In this document: positions 5,447 through 12,316 of the stretch, one piece after another | How positions within the stretch are numbered: the stretch's first letter is position 1 | Layout of the letters: each line of letters starts with the position of its first letter | Assembly: GCA_005877345.1 (NCBI GenBank) | Contig: VBPR01000167.1 | Location: forward strand, 1-13,004 | Direction of reading: 5' to 3' | DNA from: Nitrososphaerota archaeon | GTDB taxonomy: Archaea; Thermoproteota; Nitrososphaeria; Nitrososphaerales; Nitrososphaeraceae | Length of the DNA stretch: 13,004 nucleotides | Translations under genes and position numbers: made by a program | The notes under the pieces: generated by a model | What the model was told of the DNA's origin: nothing | Databases searched by the model: none | The model's input: the letters and a program-made list of their open reading frames with translations, nothing else

Positions 5447-6991
5447 CTACTGTTTTAAAACCTTTGGCCTTGCTTCCAGAGTAACCTCAATTTCCTGCGC
5501 CTTACCATCTCTAAGAATGCCAATACTCATCTTGTCGCCTTCTCTTTTATTATTTATAATATAGGTTGATAGATCTTTCAAGTTTTCAATGGGTACCTTG
5601 TCGGCTATTTCCGTTCCATTGATATCTGTTATCCTATAACCACCTTTCATTCCGGCCTTGTCTGCTGGCCCGTCTGAAATGACTCCAACTACTAGGATTC
5701 CAGTGCTCTGATTAGTATTCAATTTTGTAGCAATATCGGAACTCATGTCAACACCATCAATACCCAACCACAACGGTTCTACATTGAGCCGTAATGGCCT
5801 TTCAGCCAAGGGAACATTTACCATTTGTAGTTTACCATCTCGTAAAACAGTCAGTTTAACACTTTGTCCAACCTTTTTATGTTGTTCCAGATATACTAAT
5901 ACATCGTCAATTTTGGAAACACTTTGATTATCAATTTTTATAATAACATCCCCACCCAATTTTGTTTTCCTGCCGCCTACATCTACCAATTTATCTCCGC
6001 CTTGAACTCCAGCCTTGGATGCAGGCCCTCCTGGACTAGTCTCTATTACAAGAAAACCTTTTGTTGTGTTTAAATTCATGGCCGAGGCAATTTGCTCATT
6101 AACGTCTATTCCAGAAATTCCAATCCACGGATGCTTGAAGGAATGTTCTGATATCAAGATTGGTACTACTCTTTGAATAGTACTTGACGGTATAGCAAAC
6201 CCAACACCTGAATATTCTCCTGTTAATGAAAAAATAGCACTATTTATCCCAATCACCTGCCCATTCAAATTAAGTAAAGGACCTCCAGAATTTCCAGGAT
6301 TTATTGCTGCATCAGTCTGAATTATCTCTGGTATCGAAAATGAGGTCTGAGGGACTACTGCATTTTGTTGATCAGGCGGTAATTCTGGACCTTCAGGACT
6401 ACCGGGATTTTGCGATGGAATGACTCTTCCCAAACCACTTATTATGCCCTCAGTCATAGAACCAGAAAGACCAAATGGGTTGCCTATTGCAATTACATGT
6501 TCTCCAATTTTTACATTAGAAGAATTGCTAAGGGGCACTGGCATTAATGTTTGATTTGTTAAGTTCTCAATTTGTAAAACTGCTAGATCAGAAAAAGGGT
6601 CGCTACCAATAATTTTTGCCTTATAAGATTTTTCATCCAAAAATGTCACAGTAACATTATTGGTACTATTAGTTTCAGTTTCGTTATACGATCTATTTCG
6701 AACCACATGATCATTTGTGATAATATGACCAGATTTGTCAAAAACAAAACCTGAGCCAAGTGCAGAAGACAGGGGGTCTTTGTTAGACACAGTAATCTGT
6801 ACTACAGATCCCTTAACTCTATCGAATAATTTGGACAATAAAGTATCATCGGAATCTGTAGTTTGTGCATAAGAATTTACAGAAATAACGCTAAAAACAA
6901 GTAAAAAACAGATTGGAATTAGGACATATAATTGAAAAAGTTTAATATCAGCTAACTTACGGATTGCAAAAGTCTCTATAAAAGAGTTCAC
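5447..6991 (-). CDS. HtrA/DegP-type serine protease with two PDZ domains
   Basis: A 514-residue envelope protease for damaged or misfolded proteins. An N-terminal hydrophobic segment (about residues 20-42, ending near SYAQ) is a signal peptide or anchor, placing the catalytic domain outside the membrane. The trypsin-like domain (about 50-285) has the full triad: H95 (TNDHVV), D135 (FSDLAVL) and S235 (NPGNSGGPL), with the usual AIGNPFG and VGFAIPS motifs. A Pro-rich insertion (about 190-218) sits between strands. Two PDZ domains follow (about 288-400 and 405-510), each with a SxGPAxKAG-type core. Several N-x-S/T sites are present. The start is GTG at 6991: a TATA box (7015-7022) lies 27 nt upstream, the distance expected for a leaderless transcript. 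An overlapping ATG at 6993-6991 is out of frame. Confidence 0.95.
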   Translation of the reverse strand: MNSFIETFAIRKLADIKLFQLYVLIPICFLLVFSVISVNSYAQTTDSDDTLLSKLFDRVKGSVVQITVSNKDPLSSALGSGFVFDKSGHIITNDHVVRNRSYNETETNSTNNVTVTFLDEKSYKAKIIGSDPFSDLAVLQIENLTNQTLMPVPLSNSSNVKIGEHVIAIGNPFGLSGSMTEGIISGLGRVIPSQNPGSPEGPELPPDQQNAVVPQTSFSIPEIIQTDAAINPGNSGGPLLNLNGQVIGINSAIFSLTGEYSGVGFAIPSSTIQRVVPILISEHSFKHPWIGISGIDVNEQIASAMNLNTTKGFLVIETSPGGPASKAGVQGGDKLVDVGGRKTKLGGDVIIKIDNQSVSKIDDVLVYLEQHKKVGQSVKLTVLRDGKLQMVNVPLAERPLRLNVEPLWLGIDGVDMSSDIATKLNTNQSTGILVVGVISDGPADKAGMKGGYRITDINGTEIADKVPIENLKDLSTYIINNKREGDKMSIGILRDGKAQEIEVTLEARPKVLKQ

Positions 6992-7014
6992 ATAAATTTG
7001 TACTTTAAAAAGTT

Positions 7015-7022
7015 AATTTATA
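7015..7022 (-). promoter_or_regulatory. TATA box of the HtrA gene, leaderless GTG start
   Basis: On the minus strand ggtataaatt is centred near 7018, 27 nt before the GTG start codon at 6991. The transcription start would coincide with the first base of the codon. Confidence 0.6.
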
Positions 7023-7217
7023 CCTATTGTTTTAAAATTCCATTAATATTGATAAAAACGAAACACAAAGCGTATTATTTGGTTGATGCAATTTAAATAC
7101 ATTTGTCAAATGAGAAGAGTCTTTTTATTCACCTTTTTGTTTGCTTAATTTTACTTTAAAAACGTACGTGGAATTTTATATTAAAAATGTTGGTTACCAT
7201 ATATAAGTAATAACAGA

Positions 7218-7225
7218 TTTATAAA
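7218..7225 (+). promoter_or_regulatory. TATA box before the 63-residue ORF
   Basis: tttataaa centred at 7221-7222 is about 27 nt before the GTG at 7248, again the leaderless arrangement. It is the main support for that ORF being real. Confidence 0.5.
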
Positions 7226-7247
7226 TTGCAATAGGTGCGGAAAATTG

Positions 7248-7439
7248 GTGGAGAGAGAAGTAGAACGAATCATAAAATATTTGGTTGAAGAGAGAACCCT
7301 AGTTAAGCTCCTACGCTCATTCGAAACACAGGAAAAATATAACTTTTATAATATTAATCAGGAGGATAGCGGGCTATCCTACTATTCTAGAAAGTATAAC
7401 GCATGGGTACTCCGCAATAAGTGTTTTAAATTGAATTAG
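7248..7439 (+). CDS. Small hypothetical protein, 63 residues
   Basis: I do not recognise it. Reading from GTG 7248 the product begins VEREVERIIKYLVEERTL, an amphipathic Glu/Arg/Lys-rich helix, followed by a Tyr/Asn-rich part ending CFKLN. The TATA box at the leaderless distance selects GTG over the TTG three bases upstream. There is no neighbour in the same direction for several hundred bases. It may be a real small protein or a short chance ORF. Confidence 0.4.
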   Translation: MEREVERIIKYLVEERTLVKLLRSFETQEKYNFYNINQEDSGLSYYSRKYNAWVLRNKCFKLN

Positions 7440-7526
7440 TGAATCGTTTATCAAATGCGTTTTGGTTCTATCGATTAGATCTGATCTCAATAAAAGTTTA
7501 ATATGACCCATTTTAACATGAGATAA

Positions 7527-7670
7527 ATTAAATTTACACTTAATTTAGTAATTTCTAAAGAGATAGTTGCAAGCTTATTATCCCGATACTCCAAAAACGA
7601 TATGGAATGGATGAATGTTGCCTCAATCGAACGACATTGTGATAAATACATTGAAGACAATTTTAGGTAG
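7527..7670 (+). pseudogene. Open frame resembling a gene 3' fragment
   Basis: The frame is open from 7527 to the TAG at 7668-7670. It reads protein-like (SKEIVASLLSRYSKND then MEWMNVASIERHCDKYIED), but the only ATG is at 7602, leaving 22 residues. The amphipathic composition suggests the tail of a decayed gene. Family unknown, and chance is possible. Confidence 0.25.
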
Positions 7671-7696
7671 TATTTCTAGAAATAAATAATTGTCTT
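7654..7696. repeat. Nested inverted repeat
   Basis: The outer arms aagacaatt (7654-7662) and aattgtctt (7688-7696) are perfectly complementary. Between them lies a perfect 14-bp palindrome tatttctagaaata (7671-7684). Together they can form a two-part stem. The stop codon of the ORF relic falls inside, so it may be that gene's former terminator or an operator. Confidence 0.65.
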
Positions 7697-7910
7697 TACA
7701 TTAAAAGTCAATATCGTCTATTTATCGCCAGACGACTGCATTATTTGTTGACATATACTCCATCTCAGCGGATTGTACCAATCGATTTCTAATCTTAACG
7801 TTTAATATTTTCATGTTGTTGATAGGTTTATTCAAGATTGAAAAATTTTTACCTACCATTATATTGAATTCATAGATTCTCTTTTATTATTATATAGTAA
7901 CATTCGCTCG

Positions 7911-8279
7911 TTAAAAGTCCGAAGAACCACCTGCACTGTATGGACTTCCTTTGATGTTAACCACAAAATCCAAATCATTAATTCGCTTTAATAAGTTGAG
8001 ATTTAGACTATGACTCACTACCATTTTTGTTCCTTGAAGATAAAAACTTGGTGCCATGCCCGTGACACTAATTACTCTCTCTCTAATTTGTTCGGTATCC
8101 TGCTCAGGTTTAAGGATCATTTCTAGGGTATAGATATTCTCTTTTTTTGCTTTTTCGTCAAAAATTAGTCTAACAACCAGGATTGGATCTACCTTTGGAA
8201 AGACCGTTTTGATTGCGTTATCGGCTTCCGTAAATTCCCGTACAACTTCCCTAATACTATTGCTTTCTTGGCTACTCAT
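7911..8279 (-). CDS. Hypothetical protein, 122 residues
   Basis: No family recognised. The product has an acidic N-terminal helix (SSQESNSIREVVREFTEAD), then alternating hydrophobic segments (PILVVRLIFDEKAKK, YTLEMILKPE, KMVVSHSLNLNLLKRI, DFVVNIKG) that suggest an alpha/beta fold, and a short Gly/Ser tail. No Cys, signal peptide or membrane segment is seen, so it is probably cytosolic. Its ATG at 8279 has a TATA-like ttaataaa (8303-8310) centred 27 nt upstream, as expected for a leaderless gene. It is divergent from pckA across 271 bp, which does not by itself imply shared function. Confidence 0.7.
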   Translation of the reverse strand: MSSQESNSIREVVREFTEADNAIKTVFPKVDPILVVRLIFDEKAKKENIYTLEMILKPEQDTEQIRERVISVTGMAPSFYLQGTKMVVSHSLNLNLLKRINDLDFVVNIKGSPYSAGGSSDF

Positions 8280-8415
8280 TTAAACTTAGTAGTGCTAACA
8301 GATTAATAAAGAAAACTACTTTGATTCGTAAGAGCTATTTTAATAAAAGTTTAAAATCTATAAGCAATTGATATTAGATATCGTCTATTTCAGGAGATAG
8401 ATGTAACAACATTCT

Positions 8416-8455
8416 TGGTTGGTGCAAGGTCATCCTATATGATCAGCACCAATCA
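8416..8455. repeat. Strong hairpin between the divergent genes
   Basis: A 10-bp stem with one G-U pair (tggttggtgc 8416-8425 / gcaccaatca 8446-8455) is stacked on a 6-bp inner stem (8428-8433 / 8439-8444) with a 5-nt loop. It lies before the likely pckA TATA box, so it is not in the pckA leader unless there is an upstream start. It could be an operator, a small RNA or a terminator. Confidence 0.6.
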
Positions 8456-8512
8456 CTTTATTGTTTTAATTTTTTAATCCCCTTATTGTCTACATTGATT
8501 TTGTAACATGAA

Positions 8513-8524
8513 ATAAATTAAATA
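8513..8524 (+). promoter_or_regulatory. TATA box of pckA
   Basis: ataaattaaata is centred near 8519, about 31 nt before the ATG at 8551, giving a leader of only a few bases. Confidence 0.45.
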
Positions 8525-8550
8525 TCCATTGTGGACCTTACATCGTATCA

Positions 8551-10152
8551 ATGAATGAGGAGGAAGATGGTCATACTACGAGCTATCTTTTACAACTTGA
8601 GAAGATGAATATCAATTTTGGAAAAATTGAGAGAAACTTACCAATAGCGACCCTGATCGAAATAGCAATTCAGAGAAATGAAGGACTATTATCAAATTCT
8701 GGCGCGTTGTCTGTTAAGACCGGTAAATTTACAGGGCGCTCTCCCGACGATAAATTCATAGTTGATGACGAAATAACGCATAGCCTCGTCGACTGGGGTA
8801 AAGTGAATCATCCCATATCTACAGAAAAGTTTGACAAAATTTTTGAAAGAATGAAACAGCACGTATCCGGGAAGGACTTTTTTATATTTGACGGATTTGT
8901 TGGCGCTGATCCTGACAATCGCCTGCCAATTAGGGTTTTTACCGACAGTGCATGGCACAACATTTTTGCGTCACAAATATTTATACGGCCGACACCTAAA
9001 GAACTCAATAATCATAAACCTGAATTTACTCTGTTCTTTGTTAATGATTTTGCCGCTCTCCCTGAGATTGACGGTACCAAAAGCGGAACATTCATAATCA
9101 TTAATTTCTCCAAAAAAATGATTTTAATAGGTTACACATCGTATGCCGGGGAGATAAAAAAGTCAATGTTCTCTGTGATGAATTATCTACTTCCACAGAG
9201 GGGAGTATTCCCGATGCATTGTTCTGCCAATATGGGAAAGAATGGGGAAACCGCATTATTTTTCGGGTTATCAGGGACAGGAAAAACTACATTATCCGCG
9301 GACCCAGAAAGGAACTTAATAGGAGATGATGAACATGGATGGTCTGATAAAGGAATTTTTAATTTCGAAGGTGGATGTTACGCCAAGTGTATTAATCTTA
9401 GGAAGAAAGATGAACCGCAAATTTGGAATGCAATAAAGTTTGGTTCTGTGATGGAGAACGTAATTGTTGATGAACAAACACGAGAACCAATTTTTGACGA
9501 CAGCTTCCTAACCGAGAACACTCGAGTAGCCTACCCTTTGGAGTTTATCCCTGGCGCAGTAATACCCTCAATGGCTACTCATCCTAAGGTTATAATATTT
9601 CTTACTGCAGATGCATTTGGTGTAGTGCCACCAGTAGCGAAACTCTCGAGGGAAGGTGCAATGTATCATTTTATATCTGGATATACAAGTAAGCTAGCAG
9701 GTACAGAAAGAGGAATTACGGAACCAAAGGAGACATTTTCTCAATGTTTCGGAGCGCCATTTATGCCATTACATCCTATTGATTATGCAAGAATGCTTGC
9801 AGATAAAATTTCAAAACATAACACGAGTGTATATCTTATTAATACTGGTTGGACTGGCGGTCCATATGGAATAGGCAGGAGAGTAGATCTAATATATACA
9901 AGAGCGATGGTATCGGCATCAATAAATGGAGATCTGGAAAGGGTACATTACAAACATGATAATATCTTTAATTTAGAAATTCCTCAGTCATGTCCTCAAA
10001 TCCCATCAAAAATTTTAGATCCAAGTTCTTCTTGGTCTAATAGGGACCAATACGTTGTTGCGGCGAAAAGATTAGCACATTTGTTTATCGAAAATTTCAA
10101 GAGGTTCGGAGAAGAGGCTAGATACTTGGCTAAATTTGGGCCTCAAATTTAG
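8551..10152 (+). CDS. pckA: Phosphoenolpyruvate carboxykinase (ATP)
   Basis: Catalyses oxaloacetate + ATP to PEP + CO2 + ADP, the entry step of gluconeogenesis, in the cytosol. The 533 residues match the ATP-dependent family. TGRSPDDKF (61-69) is the substrate-binding Arg motif, and YAGEIKKSMF (198-207) carries the metal-binding Lys. MHCSAN (222-227) holds the conserved His, GLSGTGKTTLS (239-249) is the P-loop, and LIGDDEHGW (256-264) is the kinase-2 motif with Mg/Mn-binding Asp. The C-terminal adenine-site region NTGWTGGPYG is also present. In an autotrophic ammonia oxidiser it would draw sugar precursors from carbon fixed through the hydroxypropionate/hydroxybutyrate cycle; that context is family knowledge. 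It stands alone and converges with tRNA-Gln, only 11 bp apart. Confidence 0.98.
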   Translation: MNEEEDGHTTSYLLQLEKMNINFGKIERNLPIATLIEIAIQRNEGLLSNSGALSVKTGKFTGRSPDDKFIVDDEITHSLVDWGKVNHPISTEKFDKIFERMKQHVSGKDFFIFDGFVGADPDNRLPIRVFTDSAWHNIFASQIFIRPTPKELNNHKPEFTLFFVNDFAALPEIDGTKSGTFIIINFSKKMILIGYTSYAGEIKKSMFSVMNYLLPQRGVFPMHCSANMGKNGETALFFGLSGTGKTTLSADPERNLIGDDEHGWSDKGIFNFEGGCYAKCINLRKKDEPQIWNAIKFGSVMENVIVDEQTREPIFDDSFLTENTRVAYPLEFIPGAVIPSMATHPKVIIFLTADAFGVVPPVAKLSREGAMYHFISGYTSKLAGTERGITEPKETFSQCFGAPFMPLHPIDYARMLADKISKHNTSVYLINTGWTGGPYGIGRRVDLIYTRAMVSASINGDLERVHYKHDNIFNLEIPQSCPQIPSKILDPSSSWSNRDQYVVAAKRLAHLFIENFKRFGEEARYLAKFGPQI

Positions 10153-10198
10153 ATTTAAAATCGTAGCCCGGAGCAGATTCGAACTGCTGTCCTCAGGT

Positions 10199-10214
10199 AT
10201 CTTTTCATGACGAT
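10199..10214 (-). other. tRNA-Gln intron 3, canonical anticodon-loop site
   Basis: 16 nt after G37 and before A38, the usual archaeal intron site. The outer helix is the anticodon stem tcagg/cctga, with bulges gg|a and at|a. Confidence 0.85.
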
Positions 10215-10230
10215 CCAGAGCCTGAAATCC

Positions 10231-10248
10231 ATAGCCCTCCTGTGGAGT
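10231..10248 (-). other. tRNA-Gln intron 2, D loop
   Basis: 18 nt with an inner hairpin ctcc-aca-ggag. Bulges aa|a and at|g flank a central helix ggtc/ggct. Removal joins ggtcaa to ggat. Confidence 0.8.
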
Positions 10249-10260
10249 TTGACCGCTAGA

Positions 10261-10287
10261 TTCGGCATTCACACAATCGTGTAGATT
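10261..10287 (-). other. tRNA-Gln intron 1, D stem
   Basis: 27 nt containing a small hairpin acac-gatt-gtgt. It is flanked by a repeated cgaatct, which makes the edges slightly ambiguous. The chosen edges give bulges cg|a and aa|t and restore a D stem matching that of tRNA-Pro. Confidence 0.7.
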
Positions 10288-10338
10288 CGACCGGGCTAAT
10301 TCTCGAGCTACAAGTAGAAACTTTCAAACGGATATTTA

Positions 10339-10896
10339 TCAATATCTACTTAGGAGAGGCTCTTTCATTCTGATAGTATTAACCAACTCGCTAACACGAT
10401 TAAGACTTTGCTGAAAATATGATATTAAATTCTTGTTGATCAGTTCCTTCGGATCTTTTGATCTTATCGATGTTGTCCTGTCATCGAATAGAAGAGCTTG
10501 CGCTTCTTCGGACGGGCTCTGCATCGTTTGATTTCTAAATTCCTTTAATATCCAAAGCCATCCGTTGTGTTCTGAGGCTTGACTTAGCTCTGTTAACAGG
10601 CTAATATTTTTTGTTCTGGCATTGAGGGCGCTCTGAATTGTAGCTTGGTCGACCTTTCCTATCGCAATTCCCAATTCTAATCTTGTGTTGATTAGTATCA
10701 ACAGGCAATCCACTGCTCCCAAAATTTGAGCAAGAAAGCAATCTATTTCCAATTCCGCCTGAACTACTGGGTTGTCCTTTTCCATGTTTGAGTAATTTAA
10801 CTGGATTTCTTGTAGGTGATTCAAGTGTATCTCGGCACCATATAACTTGAACTCAACTCTGTCTGTCAATATATTTGAGTCAAATTTTGAAATCAT
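10339..10896 (-). CDS. Helical, HEPN-like hypothetical protein
   Basis: The 185-residue product appears almost wholly alpha-helical, with hydrophobic helices around FLAQILGAVDCLLILINTRL (54-73) and WLWILKEFRNQTMQ (113-126). The second helix resembles the RNxxxH signature helix of HEPN-domain proteins, but the His position is Gln126, so nuclease activity of the usual type would be lost. No signal peptide or zinc motif is present. The ATG at 10896 is divergent from the zinc-ribbon gene across 111 bp, and the stop lies 41 bp before tRNA-Gln on the same strand. No nucleotidyltransferase partner is adjacent, so a HEPN/MNT toxin pair is not supported. Fold assignment is a guess from motif and helix pattern; the gene itself looks real. 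Confidence 0.65.
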   Translation of the reverse strand: MISKFDSNILTDRVEFKLYGAEIHLNHLQEIQLNYSNMEKDNPVVQAELEIDCFLAQILGAVDCLLILINTRLELGIAIGKVDQATIQSALNARTKNISLLTELSQASEHNGWLWILKEFRNQTMQSPSEEAQALLFDDRTTSIRSKDPKELINKNLISYFQQSLNRVSELVNTIRMKEPLLSRY

Positions 10897-11007
10897 GGGT
10901 GTTTAGAACCACATTAATTTTCATTAACTTTACTGAGATGTAAATACGGATAAATCAAATCATACTTGATGAACTGTTAAAATTATGGATTTATCTACAT
11001 ACGATAT

Positions 11008-11331
11008 ATGAGTGAAAATGAAGATTTAGAGGAAAAGAAGCTGTTAGGTTCAGGGGGGTACGCCTTAGCAAGAATTACGGAAGATGAAGAAATCAAAGCC
11101 AATCTGGGAATTCCGCAAATATTTCTGGCTAATGTGGGAAGATTGAGCGAAGATAGGTTTTTGAAATATTATTGTAATGTTTGTGGAAAGGATTTTGATG
11201 GTTCTCCAATTATAAAATATGAGACTCCAAATGAAGAACTGGGGCAAGGAGTAGTACTAGTAGAAAAAGGAGAATACAAGTGCAAGAACTGCGATAACAT
11301 AATTGCATTGTACAGAAAGTTCAACAAATAG
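11008..11331 (+). CDS. Zinc-ribbon protein, function unknown
   Basis: The 107-residue product has two CxxC knuckles (C56/C59 in YYCNVCGKDF and C92/C95 in YKCKNCDNI) about 32 residues apart, a typical zinc ribbon. An acidic N terminus precedes a conserved-looking GSGGYALARI and a helical segment IPQIFLANVGRLSEDRF. It could bind nucleic acid or act as a transcription or translation accessory factor; no specific family is recognised. The ATG at 11008 has a TATA-like ttaaaatta about 27 nt upstream (10977-10985), so it is probably leaderless. The membrane-protein gene downstream is 99 bp away with its own TATA box, so the two are probably separate transcripts. Confidence 0.8.
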   Translation: MSENEDLEEKKLLGSGGYALARITEDEEIKANLGIPQIFLANVGRLSEDRFLKYYCNVCGKDFDGSPIIKYETPNEELGQGVVLVEKGEYKCKNCDNIIALYRKFNK

Positions 11332-11356
11332 CAAAGCAATCCTCATAGAAAATGGA

Positions 11357-11376
11357 TTTTTACCTAATTTTTACCT
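11357..11376 (+). terminator. Double T5 terminator with 9-nt direct repeat
   Basis: tttttacct occurs twice (11357-11365 and 11368-11376) starting 26 nt after the stop of the zinc-ribbon gene. Two T5 tracts in tandem fit an archaeal terminator. Confidence 0.45.
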
Positions 11377-11392
11377 CTTCAACAATAAAATG

Positions 11393-11400
11393 TTTATAAT
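11393..11400 (+). promoter_or_regulatory. TATA box of the membrane-protein gene
   Basis: tttataat is centred near 11396, predicting transcription from about 11423 and an 8-nt leader before the TTG at 11431. Confidence 0.5.
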
Positions 11401-11430
11401 AATTTTGCCTAATACATAATTGAATTAAAA

Positions 11431-11823
11431 TTGGGAGGATGGGACGATGATTGGTATTATCATCGCAAAGACAAGAAGTCAAGGGATTGGATAAGAATAG
11501 CTCGATATGCTATCTACGGTGGTTTTGCAATTGTCGCTATTGTGGTATTGCTAGTGTTTATTCCAAGAGCGGGACTATCTGTCGAGATAATGGAAACAGG
11601 GGAAGCTATTAGTACCGTAAATATAAAAATAAATAATAACAACCCGCGAGAAATTCATAATGTAACAGTAGTCTTCGATGATGATAAGGAGAAAAAGCAA
11701 GTTTTCAATTCTATCGGACCATTTAGTTCAATATTCGTTACCCCAGATAAGGACAATCTAAATTTTAAAAAAATATTCGTAACAGCTGATAATGGAAAGT
11801 TACAGACCACAAAATATAGATGA
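11431..11823 (+). CDS. Single-pass membrane protein with small extracellular domain
   Basis: The 130-residue product has a charged cytosolic N terminus rich in Trp, Tyr and Asp (GGWDDDWYYHRKDKKSRDW), then one transmembrane helix (about 24-45), then an 85-residue domain of alternating strands (STVNIKINNNNPREIHNVTVVFDDD, the FVTPDKDN region, KKIFVTADNG). That domain could be a small beta-sandwich facing outside. The positive residues before the helix fit the N-terminus-inside rule. The start is TTG at 11431, chosen from the TATA spacing; the frame has no ATG before the helix. It is convergent with the next gene. The family is not recognised; a stalk or envelope-sensor role is only a guess. Confidence 0.75.
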   Translation: MGGWDDDWYYHRKDKKSRDWIRIARYAIYGGFAIVAIVVLLVFIPRAGLSVEIMETGEAISTVNIKINNNNPREIHNVTVVFDDDKEKKQVFNSIGPFSSIFVTPDKDNLNFKKIFVTADNGKLQTTKYR

Positions 11824-11888
11824 CGGATTTTTAAGTTAAATTATGTCATGACCTATGGGTTAAAATTTAAGGCTTGAAATAAATTCTC

Positions 11889-12284
11889 TTAACGTTTTGT
11901 ACTTGCTTCTCTTATTGCCTGGCCATATTCTAGACCAGCCCTCTTTCGCATATAGGGTATGAGTCTATAATGTATAGAATAGATACTTTTTTGTCTTATT
12001 AGAATCCCCTTAACCAAAAGCGACACAAATCCACCTGCGACTTTAGACGATTGTATTTTCTTATTTTTACAGAAATTATCTCTTTTAGAATGATACTCTT
12101 TTAAGGTGAAATAGGAACGATTTACATCCAATATTAGTGGCCATATGATGTTCTCCCACACCATTCTCCTATTTTGTGTTGATGATGCGTGCTTGCCTTT
12201 GTTACTTGATTCCTGTTTTGGGTCACTAGCATCTTGAAAGTTATGCATGTTGCACAGTTCAAATGAGACTTGTTTCTTAGGCAC
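11889..12284 (-). CDS. Basic protein, possible winged-helix, function unknown
   Basis: A 131-residue Lys/Arg-rich product. The first 35 residues are polar and probably disordered. The region from ENIIWPLILDVNRSYFTLKE to the tail has a helix-helix-strand pattern (SSKVAGGFVSLLVKGILIRQ, YSIHYRLIPYMRKRAG) like a winged-helix domain. No Cys cluster or membrane segment is seen. The start is GTG at 12284, overlapped by an out-of-frame ATG (12286-12284). A TATA-like aaatatgatt on the minus strand (about 12307-12316) is centred 27 nt upstream, consistent with a leaderless message. It is divergent from the YkgJ-type gene with overlapping promoters. A DNA-binding role is plausible but unproven. Confidence 0.6.
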   Translation of the reverse strand: MPKKQVSFELCNMHNFQDASDPKQESSNKGKHASSTQNRRMVWENIIWPLILDVNRSYFTLKEYHSKRDNFCKNKKIQSSKVAGGFVSLLVKGILIRQKSIYSIHYRLIPYMRKRAGLEYGQAIREASTKR

Positions 12285-12316
12285 ATTTAAACTTGGGTTC
12301 CGACATAATCATATTT
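12285..12316. promoter_or_regulatory. Interlocked divergent promoters
   Basis: The + strand TATA-like atttaaa (12285-12291) is 27 nt before the TTG at 12315. The minus-strand TATA-like box (12307-12316) is about 27 nt before the GTG at 12284. Each box overlaps or abuts the other gene's start codon, so the two genes may compete for the transcription machinery. Confidence 0.5.

Larger units (their letters stand above)
7440..7910. other. 471-bp intergenic region
   Basis: No complete gene is supported. It holds an ORF relic (7527-7670) and a nested inverted repeat (7654-7696). The rest is AT-rich with no structure I can defend. Confidence 0.5.
10164..10297 (-). tRNA. tRNA-Gln(CTG) with three introns
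   Basis: Reading 10297 to 10164, exons are 10297-10288, 10260-10249, 10230-10215 and 10198-10164. Introns are 10287-10261 (27 nt, 10/11), 10248-10231 (18 nt, 21/22) and 10214-10199 (16 nt, 37/38). The spliced RNA is 73 nt. It has a 7-bp acceptor stem (agcccgg/ccgggct), D arm gtct-agcggtcaa-ggat, anticodon stem tcagg/cctga, loop ctCTGga, variable loop ggac, T stem agcag/ctgct and A73. The D arm closely matches that of tRNA-Pro in this window (gtctagc...ggtcaaggat). Each junction has a recognisable bulge-helix-bulge, though relaxed: central helices cggt/gccg, ggtc/ggct and ctct/aaag contain G-U pairs or one mismatch. CCA is not encoded. Gln identity follows from the anticodon; the exact edges of intron 1 are the least certain part. 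Confidence 0.88.

Noticed and set aside
7110..7148. 12-codon ORF (MRRVFLFTFLFA) after a TATA-like box
   Set aside because: Too short, AT-driven hydrophobic composition, no other support.
10072..10272. Minus-strand ORF over the end of pckA and tRNA-Gln
   Set aside because: It covers a tRNA gene and the pckA 3' end; no protein family features.
10339..10896. HEPN/MNT toxin-antitoxin pair
   Set aside because: No nucleotidyltransferase gene is adjacent, and the catalytic His is absent.
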